From an uncultured Clostridium sp. (GTDB lineage Bacteria; Bacillota; Clostridia; Clostridiales; Clostridiaceae), in the NCBI GenBank assembly GCA_900543325.1, contig UQQU01000014.1, positions 1-50,152 of the forward strand: a stretch of 50,152 nucleotides of DNA, in the 5' to 3' direction. The notes beneath the pieces were generated by a model. It was not told the DNA's origin, did no database searches, and saw only the letters and a program-made list of their open reading frames with translations. Both the position numbers and the translations under genes were made by a program. This document shows, one piece after another, positions 1 through 9,763 of the stretch; the first letter of the stretch is position 1, and each line of letters begins with the position of its first letter.

Positions 1-41
1 AATATCATTAATTTTCGTCATCACGGCATTTAAGCTCTAAC

Positions 42-63
42 GAACAATTTAGTTAAATTGTTC
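42..63. repeat. Perfect inverted repeat (10+2+10)
   Basis: Arms GAACAATTTA and TAAATTGTTC are separated by GT. It lies ahead of the terminator at 94-132 and belongs to the 3' end or downstream region of a gene outside the window. It may be part of a tandem terminator or a protein site; it has no U tract of its own. Confidence 0.5.
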
Positions 64-93
64 ATCAATCATTATAGTAATTTAGTTATAAAA

Positions 94-132
94 AATATTA
101 CTAGAAATTTGATTTCTAGTAATATTTTTTTT
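94..132 (+). terminator. Rho-independent terminator of an upstream unit
   Basis: Perfect 15-bp arms starting AATATTACTAGAAAT around a TTG loop, followed by a run of T. It closes transcription entering from the left of the window, so the operon starting at 280 has its own promoter somewhere in 133-279; I see no convincing -35/-10 pair there. A closely similar hairpin lies inside the IS256-type element at 40680-40720. Confidence 0.8.
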
Positions 133-279
133 ATAAATTTATTTTTATACAATAAAAAATAGTTTAAGAAATTTTTAAGAAAACTTTAATGGAAAAGAAA
201 AGATAATTAGTGAAGAATAAGGTAGAATATGATAGGATAATATACAAGATAAAATAATGGAAAAAATGGGGGATAATGA

Positions 280-2670
280 ATGAAAGTAAAAAATATAAAA
301 TTACTTAGTGTTATTTTATTAGTTTTTATATTTAATTTAATTGCACCAAATATGAAGATAAATGCAAGTAAAAATGATTCTAAGTATGACTTAACTATAA
401 GTTATGGTATAGATGGTAAATATAAAGCTCTAAAATATATGCCAGTTACTGTACAAATAAATAATTTAGAAAAAGACTTTAATGGAGAAGTAGAGGTAAG
501 AGTTACAAGTGATTCTAGTGGTGGTTATAATGCTTATTCCAAAGAAGTAAGTGCAAGTAAAGGAGAAAACATAAGTGTAACAATACCAGTAAAATTTTTA
601 GAAGGAAATAGTAATGGAGCTGTTTGTATAATAGAAAATGGAAAAGTACTATATGAAAAAAAGTTACTAATTTCATCAGGAAGAGTTAATGAAGGAAATG
701 CATTTACTGGTTTATTAACAGATGATCCTACAGCATTAGGATACCTAGGAAATATAACATATTTTGATTCTAATTATTCAAATACAGGAAAAATGAATTG
801 TGTTAATCTAACTGAAGATATGTTAGATGAAAATGGGTTAAACATAGAGGGATTAGATGTAATAATAATCAATAATTATAATATGGCTAATTTAAATGAT
901 AAGCAGTATAAGTCATTAAATAATTGGGTTAATTCAGGTGGAACATTACTAATAGGTGCAGGTGCTAATGAAAACAAAACAATTAATAATATAAATAAAA
1001 GTTTTTTAAATATAACTTCAAATGGAACTAGGGAGCAAAATGTTAAAACTGGTTCAGAAAGCTTAAATTTAATATTATCACAAATTACTTTAGAGGATTC
1101 AGTAGTTACAGTTAATAGCAATGAAAATGAATTAGTATATTCTTTAGATAGAGGAGAAGGTAAGATTTTAATAACTGCCTTTGATTTAGGATTAGAACCA
1201 TTTATTTCATATAATGATGCAGCTATTATGTTACAAAATATGTTAATAGAAACCTTTGACAAAATATATGAAGAAAATTATCAAGGTGGATATTATTCAG
1301 GAACATATGAAATAAGTAATATATTAGATAGTATTCCAGTAGAGAGTACAGTAGGGACATTAACTTTAGGAATAGTACTTGGAGTTTATGCGATTTTAGT
1401 TGGAATAGTTATATATCTTATATTAAAGAAAATGAAGAAAAGAGATTTAACATGGGTGCTTATACCTGCAACTGCAGTTGTGTTCACAGTAATGATTTAT
1501 TTATTAGGCAGTAAAATGAAAATAAAAGATGTAATAGTAAATAGTGCAAATATTATATCTGTTGATGAAGATGGAAGAGGTCAAATAAATAGCTATATAG
1601 GTATAGCAAGTAAAAATAAAGAAAATATAAAAATAGAAAAAGAAGAAGATTTAAAAATGAAATACTTGTCTGATGATTACTACTATTATGGTGATACAAA
1701 TTACGATGCTAAAACTTTAAGAGTTAAAACAACATATACAAATGATAATTCTTATTTTACAGTTGCTAATAATAATGTGGCAGAAGTGAATAAATTTGAA
1801 ATATCAGGAAAAGAAATTGTAATGCCTAAATTAGAAAATACTTTAAAAATTAAGAATGGAAATTTAGAAGGGACTATTAAAAATAACCTAGATGCAGATA
1901 TTAAAAAGCTTGTAATAGTTTCAGGAAAAACAGTTTGGGATTTAGGACAAGTAGCTGAAGGTGAAGAAATTTCAATTGCTGATTTAAGAAGTAAGAGTTC
2001 TTCTGGACTTCAAGGTTATGCAAATTCTTTAAATGATGAATATTATCAATCAAGATGGAATGATGAAATAGATTCAAAAGATCCTAAGTTTAAAAATATA
2101 CAAAGATATGTATCTTTACTTAATTTATTAGGATATACAGACTATTTAGGAACTACAACAAAAATTATTGCAATTACAGACTTACCAGTAGATTATAGTT
2201 TAAATTTAGAAAGTAAATCAATTTCAAATTACAATTTAACAGCAGTAATACAAGAAGCAAATATAGACTTTAAAGATGAAAGTGGAAATATTAGTTTCCC
2301 AGAAGGATACTTTAGCTATACAGTAAGTGAATTAGATAATAGAGTAGATTATGATTATTATAACGGTTATATTTATGGTGAAGGTGAAATTGTATTAGAT
2401 TATAAAATTGATGATAATGTAGATATAAAAGAAATAAATATTGAGGCATTTACAGACCAGTGGGGTTATCAATATGGACTTAATGGAGAGTACTATATTT
2501 ACAATTATAATACTAATCAATATGAAGAGTTTAAATTAACATTAGGAAGCTATAGAGTAATTAATGATGGAAGCTATAGTTTAGATAACATAATAAAAAT
2601 AAAAGTTGTAGCTAGCGAGAATAGAGATAATGCAGCTCCAAAATTAGGGATAAAAGGGGTGGAGAAATAG
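280..2670 (+). CDS. Exported membrane protein, first gene of the ABC/MoxR/vWA operon
   Basis: 796 aa. The ATG follows a GGGGGAT ribosome site. Residues 7-26 form a signal-like hydrophobic segment. An extracytoplasmic region follows, in which residues about 190-230 (LDVIIINNYN, then NSGGTLLIGAG) look like the Rossmann-type glutamine-amidotransferase-like fold seen in other proteins of such operons. Two membrane helices lie at about 355-385 and 390-412, and a long beta-rich, Tyr/Asp/Asn-rich region fills the C-terminal half. Its stop shares one base with the GTG of the ABC ATPase, indicating translational coupling. Probable role: envelope component working with the ABC transporter and the vWA proteins. 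Exact function is not recognised. Confidence 0.8.
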   Translation: MKVKNIKLLSVILLVFIFNLIAPNMKINASKNDSKYDLTISYGIDGKYKALKYMPVTVQINNLEKDFNGEVEVRVTSDSSGGYNAYSKEVSASKGENISVTIPVKFLEGNSNGAVCIIENGKVLYEKKLLISSGRVNEGNAFTGLLTDDPTALGYLGNITYFDSNYSNTGKMNCVNLTEDMLDENGLNIEGLDVIIINNYNMANLNDKQYKSLNNWVNSGGTLLIGAGANENKTINNINKSFLNITSNGTREQNVKTGSESLNLILSQITLEDSVVTVNSNENELVYSLDRGEGKILITAFDLGLEPFISYNDAAIMLQNMLIETFDKIYEENYQGGYYSGTYEISNILDSIPVESTVGTLTLGIVLGVYAILVGIVIYLILKKMKKRDLTWVLIPATAVVFTVMIYLLGSKMKIKDVIVNSANIISVDEDGRGQINSYIGIASKNKENIKIEKEEDLKMKYLSDDYYYYGDTNYDAKTLRVKTTYTNDNSYFTVANNNVAEVNKFEISGKEIVMPKLENTLKIKNGNLEGTIKNNLDADIKKLVIVSGKTVWDLGQVAEGEEISIADLRSKSSSGLQGYANSLNDEYYQSRWNDEIDSKDPKFKNIQRYVSLLNLLGYTDYLGTTTKIIAITDLPVDYSLNLESKSISNYNLTAVIQEANIDFKDESGNISFPEGYFSYTVSELDNRVDYDYYNGYIYGEGEIVLDYKIDDNVDIKEINIEAFTDQWGYQYGLNGEYYIYNYNTNQYEEFKLTLGSYRVINDGSYSLDNIIKIKVVASENRDNAAPKLGIKGVEK

Positions 2671-3605
2671 TGTTAGTTATAAAAAATCTTGAAAAATCAT
2701 ATGGAAATTTTAAAGCAGTAAAGGGATTAAATTTAGAAATAAAAAAAGGTGAAATATTTGGGTTTATAGGTCCAAATGGTGCTGGAAAAAGTACAACAAT
2801 GAAAATTATTTCTGGACTTTTATCACCAGATAGTGGAGAAGTTTATGTAGATGGAATAGATGCTATAAAAAACAATAGGACCTTAAAAGATAAAATTGGA
2901 TATATGCCAGACTTCTTTGGAGTTTATGATAACTTAAAAGCAATTGAATATTTAGAGTTTTATGCTTCAATATATGGAATTGTAGGAAAAGAAGCTAGAG
3001 ATTTATCTATGGATTTACTTAGATTAGTTAATTTAGAAGATAAATATGATGCATATGTTGATGGTTTATCAAGAGGGATGAAACAAAGATTATGTTTAGC
3101 AAGATGTCTTGTTCATAATCCTGATCTTTTAATTTTAGATGAGCCAGCTTCAGGAATGGACCCTAGAGCTAGGTATGAAATGAAGGGAATACTAAGAAAC
3201 TTAAAGGAAATGGGAAAAACAATTATAGTTTCTTCACATATATTACCTGAACTTGGAGAAGTATGTACTAATATAGGTATTATTAAAAATGGAGTAATTG
3301 TGTGCCAAGGAACTGTAGATGAAATAATGACAAGAGCTGCAGGGGCATCACCTATAGTATTTACAGTATTAACAAAGGAAGAAGAAGCAATTAAATTGTT
3401 AAAAGAGTTACCATATGTAGATAATATAAAAATTGATGGAAGTAAAATTACAGCTAATGTTAGAGGTAATGATGAAGATGTAGCAAATCTTTTAAAATAT
3501 TTAGTATTAAAAGATATTCCAGTGTTAAATTACAGCAGGGCTGTTGGAAACTTAGAAGATGTATTTATTCAAATTACAGCAGATAGTGATGAAGAGGAGG
3601 CGTAA
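2670..3605 (+). CDS. ABC transporter ATP-binding protein
   Basis: 311 aa. It starts at a GTG overlapping the previous TAG, with GGGGTGGAG just upstream. Walker A GPNGAGKST is at residues 34-42, the signature LSRGMKQR near 134, and Walker B LLILDEPASGMDP near 154, followed by the H-loop in SSHILPE. About 90 C-terminal residues form the extra domain typical of ABC-2 exporter ATPases (DUF4162-like). The permease starts 2 bases after its stop. It should energise export through the partner permease; the substrate is unknown, and the context suggests polymers or proteins handled by the vWA/MoxR proteins. Confidence 0.95.
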   Translation: MLVIKNLEKSYGNFKAVKGLNLEIKKGEIFGFIGPNGAGKSTTMKIISGLLSPDSGEVYVDGIDAIKNNRTLKDKIGYMPDFFGVYDNLKAIEYLEFYASIYGIVGKEARDLSMDLLRLVNLEDKYDAYVDGLSRGMKQRLCLARCLVHNPDLLILDEPASGMDPRARYEMKGILRNLKEMGKTIIVSSHILPELGEVCTNIGIIKNGVIVCQGTVDEIMTRAAGASPIVFTVLTKEEEAIKLLKELPYVDNIKIDGSKITANVRGNDEDVANLLKYLVLKDIPVLNYSRAVGNLEDVFIQITADSDEEEA

Positions 3606-3607
3606 AA

Positions 3608-4492
3608 ATGAGAGTGAATCCAGTTTTAAGAAATGAAAGCAAAATATCGGTTAGAAGTATTAAGTTTACTTTGATGATATTTGCTTATATAGCAGTTTTA
3701 TCAGTAGCAGTAATGATTTACTATAGTTCAGTAAATGAAGCAATCTTTTCAAATGGATTATATTTAGAGTCATCAAAACTATTCTATGTTGTAATGGCAA
3801 TAGGTCAAGCTATATTACTACTTTTTATAGTTCCAGCATTAAGTTCAACGGCAATATGTTCTGAAAGAGAAAAGCAAACTTTAGATATATTATTATCATC
3901 AAAGTTAACACCATTACAGATAATTATAGGAAAAGTTTCGGCTTCATCACTTAGAGTAATTATACTTATAATTTCAACAATGCCTCTTTATGCAATTGGA
4001 GCCTTAATTGGTGTAGTTAAGATAAGTAATATTTTATCACTTATAGTATTTTTCATTGTTAACACAATATTTGTAAGCTCTATAGGTGTTTTTATATCAA
4101 CATGTGCTAAAACTTCAAAAGTATCCACTACACTTTCTTATGCGGTAGTACTAGCTATTTATATGGGGATAATTGTTATTACCTGGGCAATTCTTATTAT
4201 AACTATTTATAACAAAGATATGAGTGGTACTGCTTTAACAACAATGCCTAAGGCATCACCTATAGTTTACTTAAGTCCAGTAGTAGGTTTTGTAAGCTTA
4301 TTATTAAATCAAGTTGGGTTAGGTTTAGAGTTTAGTAGTATATTTTCAGAGTTTGGAATAAGCATGTATTCTGAATATATTTCAATAGTAATACAATTAG
4401 TACTTTCAGGATTATTTATATATTTAGCCTCAGTTAAACTTAATCCATTAAATAAGAGAAGTAGGTTTAAATCTAAAAAAGTAAAGGAGTAG
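3608..4492 (+). CDS. ABC-2 type transporter permease
   Basis: 294 aa, ATG preceded by GAGGAGGCG. It has about six hydrophobic helices, including about 21-41, 60-82, 105-130, 138-160, 172-200 and 255-278. The cytoplasmic segment between helices 2 and 3 carries SEREKQTLDILLSSKLTP, typical of the ABC-2 family coupling region. It pairs with the ATPase directly upstream. GldF/Nos-type permeases are the closest analogues I know; there is no evidence for a specific substrate. Confidence 0.9.
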   Translation: MRVNPVLRNESKISVRSIKFTLMIFAYIAVLSVAVMIYYSSVNEAIFSNGLYLESSKLFYVVMAIGQAILLLFIVPALSSTAICSEREKQTLDILLSSKLTPLQIIIGKVSASSLRVIILIISTMPLYAIGALIGVVKISNILSLIVFFIVNTIFVSSIGVFISTCAKTSKVSTTLSYAVVLAIYMGIIVITWAILIITIYNKDMSGTALTTMPKASPIVYLSPVVGFVSLLLNQVGLGLEFSSIFSEFGISMYSEYISIVIQLVLSGLFIYLASVKLNPLNKRSRFKSKKVKE

Positions 4493-4496
4493 GGAG

Positions 4497-6032
4497 ATGA
4501 ATTCTTTAGATAAAGCTATATTAGAGTTTATAAATAAAGCTTCTAAAAGAATTAAGGCAAACTTCTTATTAAATTTAAGCATAGTGGGATTAAAGCTTCT
4601 ACTATGCTTAATCTTTAGTTTGCTATTAATATCACTTTTTATAACAATTCCTTATATTGAGGAAATTTGTATAGCAGTATTAGTAATAGGATTAATAATT
4701 ATTTTAGTTTATGGTTTTATAAAAGCCCCTAAAAAAGATAAGGTTGCTCTTATGGTAGATTCTAAAGGGTTAGATGAAAGACTTATTACATCATTAGAAC
4801 TTATAGGATGTGAGGATAATATATCAATAGCTCAAAAGAAAGATACAGTAGAGAGTATTAAAAAGTTTGATATTAAAAAAATAAAAATTAGTATAGATAA
4901 GAAGCAAAGTTTATTATCTTTAGGTTTAATAATAATGTGTATTTTAATATTGTTTGTACCTAGTACAGCAAGAAAGGAAGCACAAAAAATAAGAGACTTT
5001 GATAAATATCAAAAATCAGTAATAGAAAAGGTTGAAAAAGAAAAGAAGGAAATAGAAAAGTCAGACGATTTATCAGCTGAGGAAAAAGAAGAAGTTAAAA
5101 AACTTTTAGAAGATACAGTAAAAGAATTAAAAGAAAGTGAAAAAAAATCTGAAGTAAATAAGACTTTAGAACGTTTAGAGAAAAAGTTAGAAGATAAAAA
5201 GGAGAAGTTATCATCAGAGAAATCTAAAGAAGCATTAGAAAACTCTAAAAAGAAATTATTAGATGACTTTAATAAGGAAAAAGAAGCTGAAGCTAAAAAG
5301 GATGTAAATAAGTTAGTAAATGAGTTAATGGAAAAACAACAAAGTAAACCTTTAGCAGAAGCTATGTTAAGCGGAGATCAAGAAGCTATAAATAAAGAAT
5401 TAGCAGAGATTCAAAATAAGTTAGGAAGTATGAGTAGCTCAGAATTAAGTCAGTTATCAGAATCCTTAAAGAATGCTGCTTTAGAAATGAGTGATGAAGA
5501 ATTAGCAGAAGCTTTAAAAAATGCATCAAATTCAGTATTGAACAAAAAACTAGATGCTGCAAGCCTATCATCAGCAATTTCAAAGTCAATAAATAATAGT
5601 AATGGACAAAATAATAATTCAAACCAACAATCATCTGGAAGTGGACAAAATCAGCAACAAAATTCGAATAGTGGACAAGGCCAAGGAAGTTCAGGAACGG
5701 GGAGCTCAGGTTCTGGTTCAGGTTCAGGGCCTGGATGGAATACTGGTAGTACTGTAGGTAAAGAAAATGATTTAGAAAATTCTCCAGGAGAGCAAATATA
5801 TATTCCAGGAAGAAATGAAGGTAGTGATGAAAATCTTACTGGTAATAAAAATGATAATGGAAATTCACAAGAAATAGAAAGTCAAAATGGACTTAACATA
5901 GGTGGAGAAAAAGTAGATTATGATAAGGTAATTGGAGATTATAGCAATAGTGCATTAGAAGGTGCTAATAATAGCAATTTACCACAAAGTTTAAAAGATC
6001 TTATAAAAAACTATTTCGAAGGATTAAATTAA
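4497..6032 (+). CDS. Membrane-anchored coiled-coil protein with a Gln/Gly/Ser-rich linker
   Basis: 511 aa, ATG after AGGGAG. Hydrophobic segments lie at about 24-46, 52-72 and 138-155. Residues about 165-260 are Lys/Glu-rich and almost certainly coiled coil. Residues about 280-355 are Ala/Leu/Glu/Ser helical. Residues 362-415 are low complexity (Gln, Asn, Ser, Gly), with Ser-Gly pairs. The C-terminus is a short helical segment. The architecture recalls DUF4175-like proteins found beside MoxR/DUF58/vWA genes, but the family assignment is a guess. It starts 4 bases after the permease stop. Confidence 0.75.
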   Translation: MNSLDKAILEFINKASKRIKANFLLNLSIVGLKLLLCLIFSLLLISLFITIPYIEEICIAVLVIGLIIILVYGFIKAPKKDKVALMVDSKGLDERLITSLELIGCEDNISIAQKKDTVESIKKFDIKKIKISIDKKQSLLSLGLIIMCILILFVPSTARKEAQKIRDFDKYQKSVIEKVEKEKKEIEKSDDLSAEEKEEVKKLLEDTVKELKESEKKSEVNKTLERLEKKLEDKKEKLSSEKSKEALENSKKKLLDDFNKEKEAEAKKDVNKLVNELMEKQQSKPLAEAMLSGDQEAINKELAEIQNKLGSMSSSELSQLSESLKNAALEMSDEELAEALKNASNSVLNKKLDAASLSSAISKSINNSNGQNNNSNQQSSGSGQNQQQNSNSGQGQGSSGTGSSGSGSGSGPGWNTGSTVGKENDLENSPGEQIYIPGRNEGSDENLTGNKNDNGNSQEIESQNGLNIGGEKVDYDKVIGDYSNSALEGANNSNLPQSLKDLIKNYFEGLN

Positions 6033-6076
6033 AAAAGTATTGAAGAAATTACTGAAAAAATTATGAGGTGATAAAG

Positions 6077-7060
6077 ATGGAAATTAATGAACAATCAATT
6101 ATAGAAGTTTCAAAGAAGATAAAAAGATGTGAAGAAGAAATAAGCAAAGGCATAATTGGTCAAAAAGATACAATTAGAAATGTTTTAATAGCTATTTTTG
6201 CAGAAGGAAATGTACTTTTAGAAGGTATGCCAGGTATGGGTAAAACTCAATTAGTTAAAACAATAGGAAAGGTATTAGATTTAAATTTTTCTAGAATTCA
6301 ATTTACTCCTGATTTAATGCCTGCAGATGTTGTAGGAACTAATATTGTAGTAAAGGAAAATGATAATACAGTATTTAAATTTGAAAAAGGACCTGTATTT
6401 ACAAATCTTTTATTAGCAGATGAAATTAATAGAGCTACTCCTAAAACTCAATCTGCACTTTTAGAAGCAATGGGAGAAAAAACAGTAACTGTAGGTAAAA
6501 CAACATATGAAATGCCAAAGCCATTTATGGTATTAGCTACTCAAAACCCTATAGAGCAAGAAGGTACTTATCCTCTTCCAGAAGCTCAGCTTGATAGATT
6601 TTTATTTAAACTTAATGTAGAATTTCCTACTTTAGATGAATTAAAAGAAATTATGGATTTAACATTAACTAATAAAAGCATTGAGCTTACCAATGTTTTA
6701 GAAGGAAATGAAATAGTAGAACTTAGAAATATTATTAAGGAAATTAAAATTGCAGAACCAGTAAAAGAATATGCCTTAAAGTTAATACTTGCAACACATC
6801 CAGAACTAGAAAATGGAGCTGATATAGCTAAAAGGTATGTAGAAGCAGGAGCAGGTCCAAGAGCTGCACAAGGTATTATTGCTGGGGCAAAGGTAAGAGC
6901 AGTTATGGAAGGAAGATTAAATGTATCTTTTGAAGATATAAAAGAGCTTGCATACCCAGTATTAAGACACAGAATTATATTAAACTTTGATGCTATAACT
7001 GAAGGATTAAATGAAGAAGCTATAATTTCTAAAATTTTAGAAGACTTAAAGGTAGTGTAA
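6077..7060 (+). CDS. MoxR-family AAA+ ATPase
   Basis: 327 aa from the ATG at 6077. A GTG nine bases upstream (6068) is part of the GAGGTG ribosome site and is rejected as start. Walker A GMPGMGKT is at residues 50-57, Walker B LLLADEINRA at 111-120, sensor 1 ATQNP at 154-158, and the arginine-finger region DRFLFK follows. The C-terminal lid carries GAGPRAAQ. MoxR proteins are chaperone-like ATPases that mature or remodel partner proteins, usually together with adjacent DUF58 and vWA proteins, as here. Confidence 0.95.
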   Translation: MEINEQSIIEVSKKIKRCEEEISKGIIGQKDTIRNVLIAIFAEGNVLLEGMPGMGKTQLVKTIGKVLDLNFSRIQFTPDLMPADVVGTNIVVKENDNTVFKFEKGPVFTNLLLADEINRATPKTQSALLEAMGEKTVTVGKTTYEMPKPFMVLATQNPIEQEGTYPLPEAQLDRFLFKLNVEFPTLDELKEIMDLTLTNKSIELTNVLEGNEIVELRNIIKEIKIAEPVKEYALKLILATHPELENGADIAKRYVEAGAGPRAAQGIIAGAKVRAVMEGRLNVSFEDIKELAYPVLRHRIILNFDAITEGLNEEAIISKILEDLKVV

Positions 7061-7063
7061 AAA

Positions 7064-7948
7064 ATGAGTGAAAAGATGTTTAATGAAGACTTCTTTAAAA
7101 AGCTAAATAAAATTAATATGTATATAAATTTTAAGCTTAGTGGAGGTACTCAAGGAGGAAGAAAATCAAAAGCAAAAGGTGTATCAGTAGAGTTTTCAGA
7201 CTATAGAGAATATGCACCAGGTGATGATTTTAGAAGAATAGATTGGAATGCTTATGGAAGATTTGATAAATTTTTCATAAAAGTATTTATGGAAGAAAGA
7301 GAAGGTGTATTTAACTTTTTTATTGATAAAAGCAAATCTATGGATTATGGGAAAGATAATAAAAAAGATACAGCTTTAAAAATAGTGGCAGCTTTAAGTT
7401 ATATTGCTTTAAATAATTTAGATAGAGTAAATATAAGTACAATGAATAATGGAGTAATAGAAAATTTAAAGACTGGTACTGGTAATAGAGGTTTTCAAAA
7501 AATATTAAGAGATTTAGAAAATATAACTTTTGATGGAACAACAGATTTAAGTGAAAGTATAAAGAAAAGACCTTTAAATTTAAGAGGAATATCTATTGTA
7601 GTATCAGATTTTTTAAATAATTCAGGATTAGAAAGTTTAGAAGCTGGGTTAAAATATTTAGCTTATAAAAAGCAAGAAATAATTTTAGTGCAAGTATTAT
7701 GTGAAGAGGAAATAAATCCAGAGTTTAATAATGAAATAACTTTAATTGATAGTGAAACTGGAGAAAATATAAAGCTTAGTGTTACACCATCATTAATAAA
7801 GGATTATAAAGAAACATTAAAAAAATATAATGACAGTATTGAAGCTTTAGCAAGAAAGTATGGTGGAAAGCTTATAACTGTTAATTCATCTATGAATATA
7901 GAAGAAATAATATTAAATGAATTTAGTAAAAGAAAAGTATTGTATTAG
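7064..7948 (+). CDS. DUF58 domain protein (vWA-like MoxR partner)
   Basis: 294 aa, starting 3 bases after moxR. The family hallmark YAPGDDFRRIDWNAYGR is at residues 50-66. A MIDAS-like motif DKSKSM is at 88-93 within a vWA-type fold. There is no transmembrane segment, so unlike many relatives the protein is probably cytoplasmic. DUF58 proteins are regularly encoded directly after MoxR and are thought to be its adaptor or client. The ribosome site is weak, which suggests coupling to moxR translation. Confidence 0.9.
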   Translation: MSEKMFNEDFFKKLNKINMYINFKLSGGTQGGRKSKAKGVSVEFSDYREYAPGDDFRRIDWNAYGRFDKFFIKVFMEEREGVFNFFIDKSKSMDYGKDNKKDTALKIVAALSYIALNNLDRVNISTMNNGVIENLKTGTGNRGFQKILRDLENITFDGTTDLSESIKKRPLNLRGISIVVSDFLNNSGLESLEAGLKYLAYKKQEIILVQVLCEEEINPEFNNEITLIDSETGENIKLSVTPSLIKDYKETLKKYNDSIEALARKYGGKLITVNSSMNIEEIILNEFSKRKVLY

Positions 7949-7959
7949 GGGGGAAGAAT

Positions 7960-9750
7960 ATGGGCTTTACTAATTTATGGCCGTTATTTTTACTATTAAC
8001 TATTCCTCCAGTAATAATGCTTTACATATTAAAGCGTAAATATAAAGAAGAAGTTATATCTTCATCTTTATTATGGAAGGAAGTATATAAAAATACTAGA
8101 GCCAATGCACCCTGGGAAAAGTTTAAAAAGAATATAATGCTGTTACTACAGATTATAATTATTCTAAGTGTTATTTTAGCTCTTATGAGCCCTTTTATTA
8201 GTATAGGAGGAAAGAGCTATAAAAATGTAATAATGGTAATAGATAATACTGCTAGTATGAATACCATATATGATGATAGCAAGAGTAGATTAGAGCAAGG
8301 GAAAACACTTGCTAAAGAGTATTTAAATAGTACTAAGGAAGGTACAAATACTTATATTATTTCTTATGATGGGACTTCAAATTTACTTTTAAATGGAGAT
8401 TTTAATAAGTCTAATGCATCTTCTATTATTGATAAAATAAGTACAAGTTATGGCAGTGGTGATATAAGTGATGTAGTGTCATTTGTTAAAGCTATAGGTG
8501 ATGGAATTGGAGAAGAGTATGAAGCATTAATTTTTACTGATAAACAAGTGGCTATTTCAGATATAAATGGGAGAATAGTTTATTTAGGTAATAGTGGATT
8601 AAATGCTTCTGTAGATAATGTTTCTCATAAATTTGTAGATGATAAAGTTAAAGTTATAGCTAATGTAACTAATAATGGAGATAGCTTATATGAAGGAGAT
8701 TTCTCTTTATATAATGGTGAAGAATTAGTAGCAGTAGAAGGAGTAACACTACAAGTTGGAGAAAGCAAAACTTTATCTTTCCAGTTAGATTCTTTAAATT
8801 CTGATTATTTAAAAGGTGAATTATCAAGAAAAGATATATTAATAGAAGATAATACTTATTATCATGTTGTTAACGAAAATAAAGTGAAGAAAATATTATT
8901 AGTTACAGATGAAAATGTATTTTTAGAAAAGGCTTTTGGAATTATTGAAAATACAGAAGTTTATAAAACTAATGATGTATCTAATATAACAGATAATGAT
9001 GAGTATGATCTTTATGTATTTGATAATAAAATGCCAGAAGTTATGCCAAGGAAGGGTAGTATATTATTTATAAATCCTAATTCAAATGAATTCTTTAATG
9101 TATTAGAAGGAGGAGAAATAGGTCAGGCTACAGCTGTTAAAGGATCAGTTTCTAGTTATTTAGAAGATACACAATTTACATTGTCAGAATATAACATAAT
9201 AGAAACGCCGTATTATGGTACTAATATACTTACTATAGATGATAATTCTATTGGATTTAAAGGTGAAATAAATGATAGAAAAATAGCAGCATTATCTTTT
9301 GATTTACATTCAACTGATTTTGCTCTTAAGAAGGAATTCCCAATTCTTATATATGAACTTGGAGAAGAATTAATTTCTACTGGAATGGTGTATAGTAATA
9401 ACTTTAAAGCTGGAGAAAAAATAGTAGTTAAATCTTCGGACTTTGAAAGTGAAATAAATGTAACTTATCCTACTGGAGATATTAAAGGCTTAAAATCAGG
9501 TGAAGAAGTAAATGGGGAATTAGCTTTAGGTATATATAAAATAAATCAAAATGATAATAATGAAAGTTTTTCGGTAAACTTCCCAACTTCAAGTGAAAGT
9601 GATACTTCAGTAGAAACAATTGGAGAAAATGATAATATAGTTCATGGTAAAAGCAATTTAAAAAGTGGATTTAATTTAACACCAATATTTATATTATTAG
9701 CTATGTTAGTAGTTGCTTTTGAATGGGTATTATACAAGAAAGGTAATTAG
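7960..9750 (+). CDS. BatA-like membrane protein with vWA domain
   Basis: 596 aa, ATG after GGGGGGAAG. The N-terminal BatA module has helices at about 5-25 and 58-80 with the PWEKFKKN linker between them. A vWA domain begins at about residue 88; its MIDAS is DNTAS (D95), with Thr in place of the usual first Ser. A beta-rich ectodomain follows and a single helix at about 573-592 ends the protein. It should expose the vWA domain outside or at the membrane face and interact with MoxR/DUF58 partners. It is followed closely by a second, larger vWA protein. Confidence 0.88.
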   Translation: MGFTNLWPLFLLLTIPPVIMLYILKRKYKEEVISSSLLWKEVYKNTRANAPWEKFKKNIMLLLQIIIILSVILALMSPFISIGGKSYKNVIMVIDNTASMNTIYDDSKSRLEQGKTLAKEYLNSTKEGTNTYIISYDGTSNLLLNGDFNKSNASSIIDKISTSYGSGDISDVVSFVKAIGDGIGEEYEALIFTDKQVAISDINGRIVYLGNSGLNASVDNVSHKFVDDKVKVIANVTNNGDSLYEGDFSLYNGEELVAVEGVTLQVGESKTLSFQLDSLNSDYLKGELSRKDILIEDNTYYHVVNENKVKKILLVTDENVFLEKAFGIIENTEVYKTNDVSNITDNDEYDLYVFDNKMPEVMPRKGSILFINPNSNEFFNVLEGGEIGQATAVKGSVSSYLEDTQFTLSEYNIIETPYYGTNILTIDDNSIGFKGEINDRKIAALSFDLHSTDFALKKEFPILIYELGEELISTGMVYSNNFKAGEKIVVKSSDFESEINVTYPTGDIKGLKSGEEVNGELALGIYKINQNDNNESFSVNFPTSSESDTSVETIGENDNIVHGKSNLKSGFNLTPIFILLAMLVVAFEWVLYKKGN

Positions 9751-9763
9751 GAGGAGATAATAA

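Noticed and set aside
6068..6076. GTG start for the MoxR gene
   Set aside because: The GTG belongs to the GAGGTG ribosome site; the ATG at 6077 has ideal spacing.
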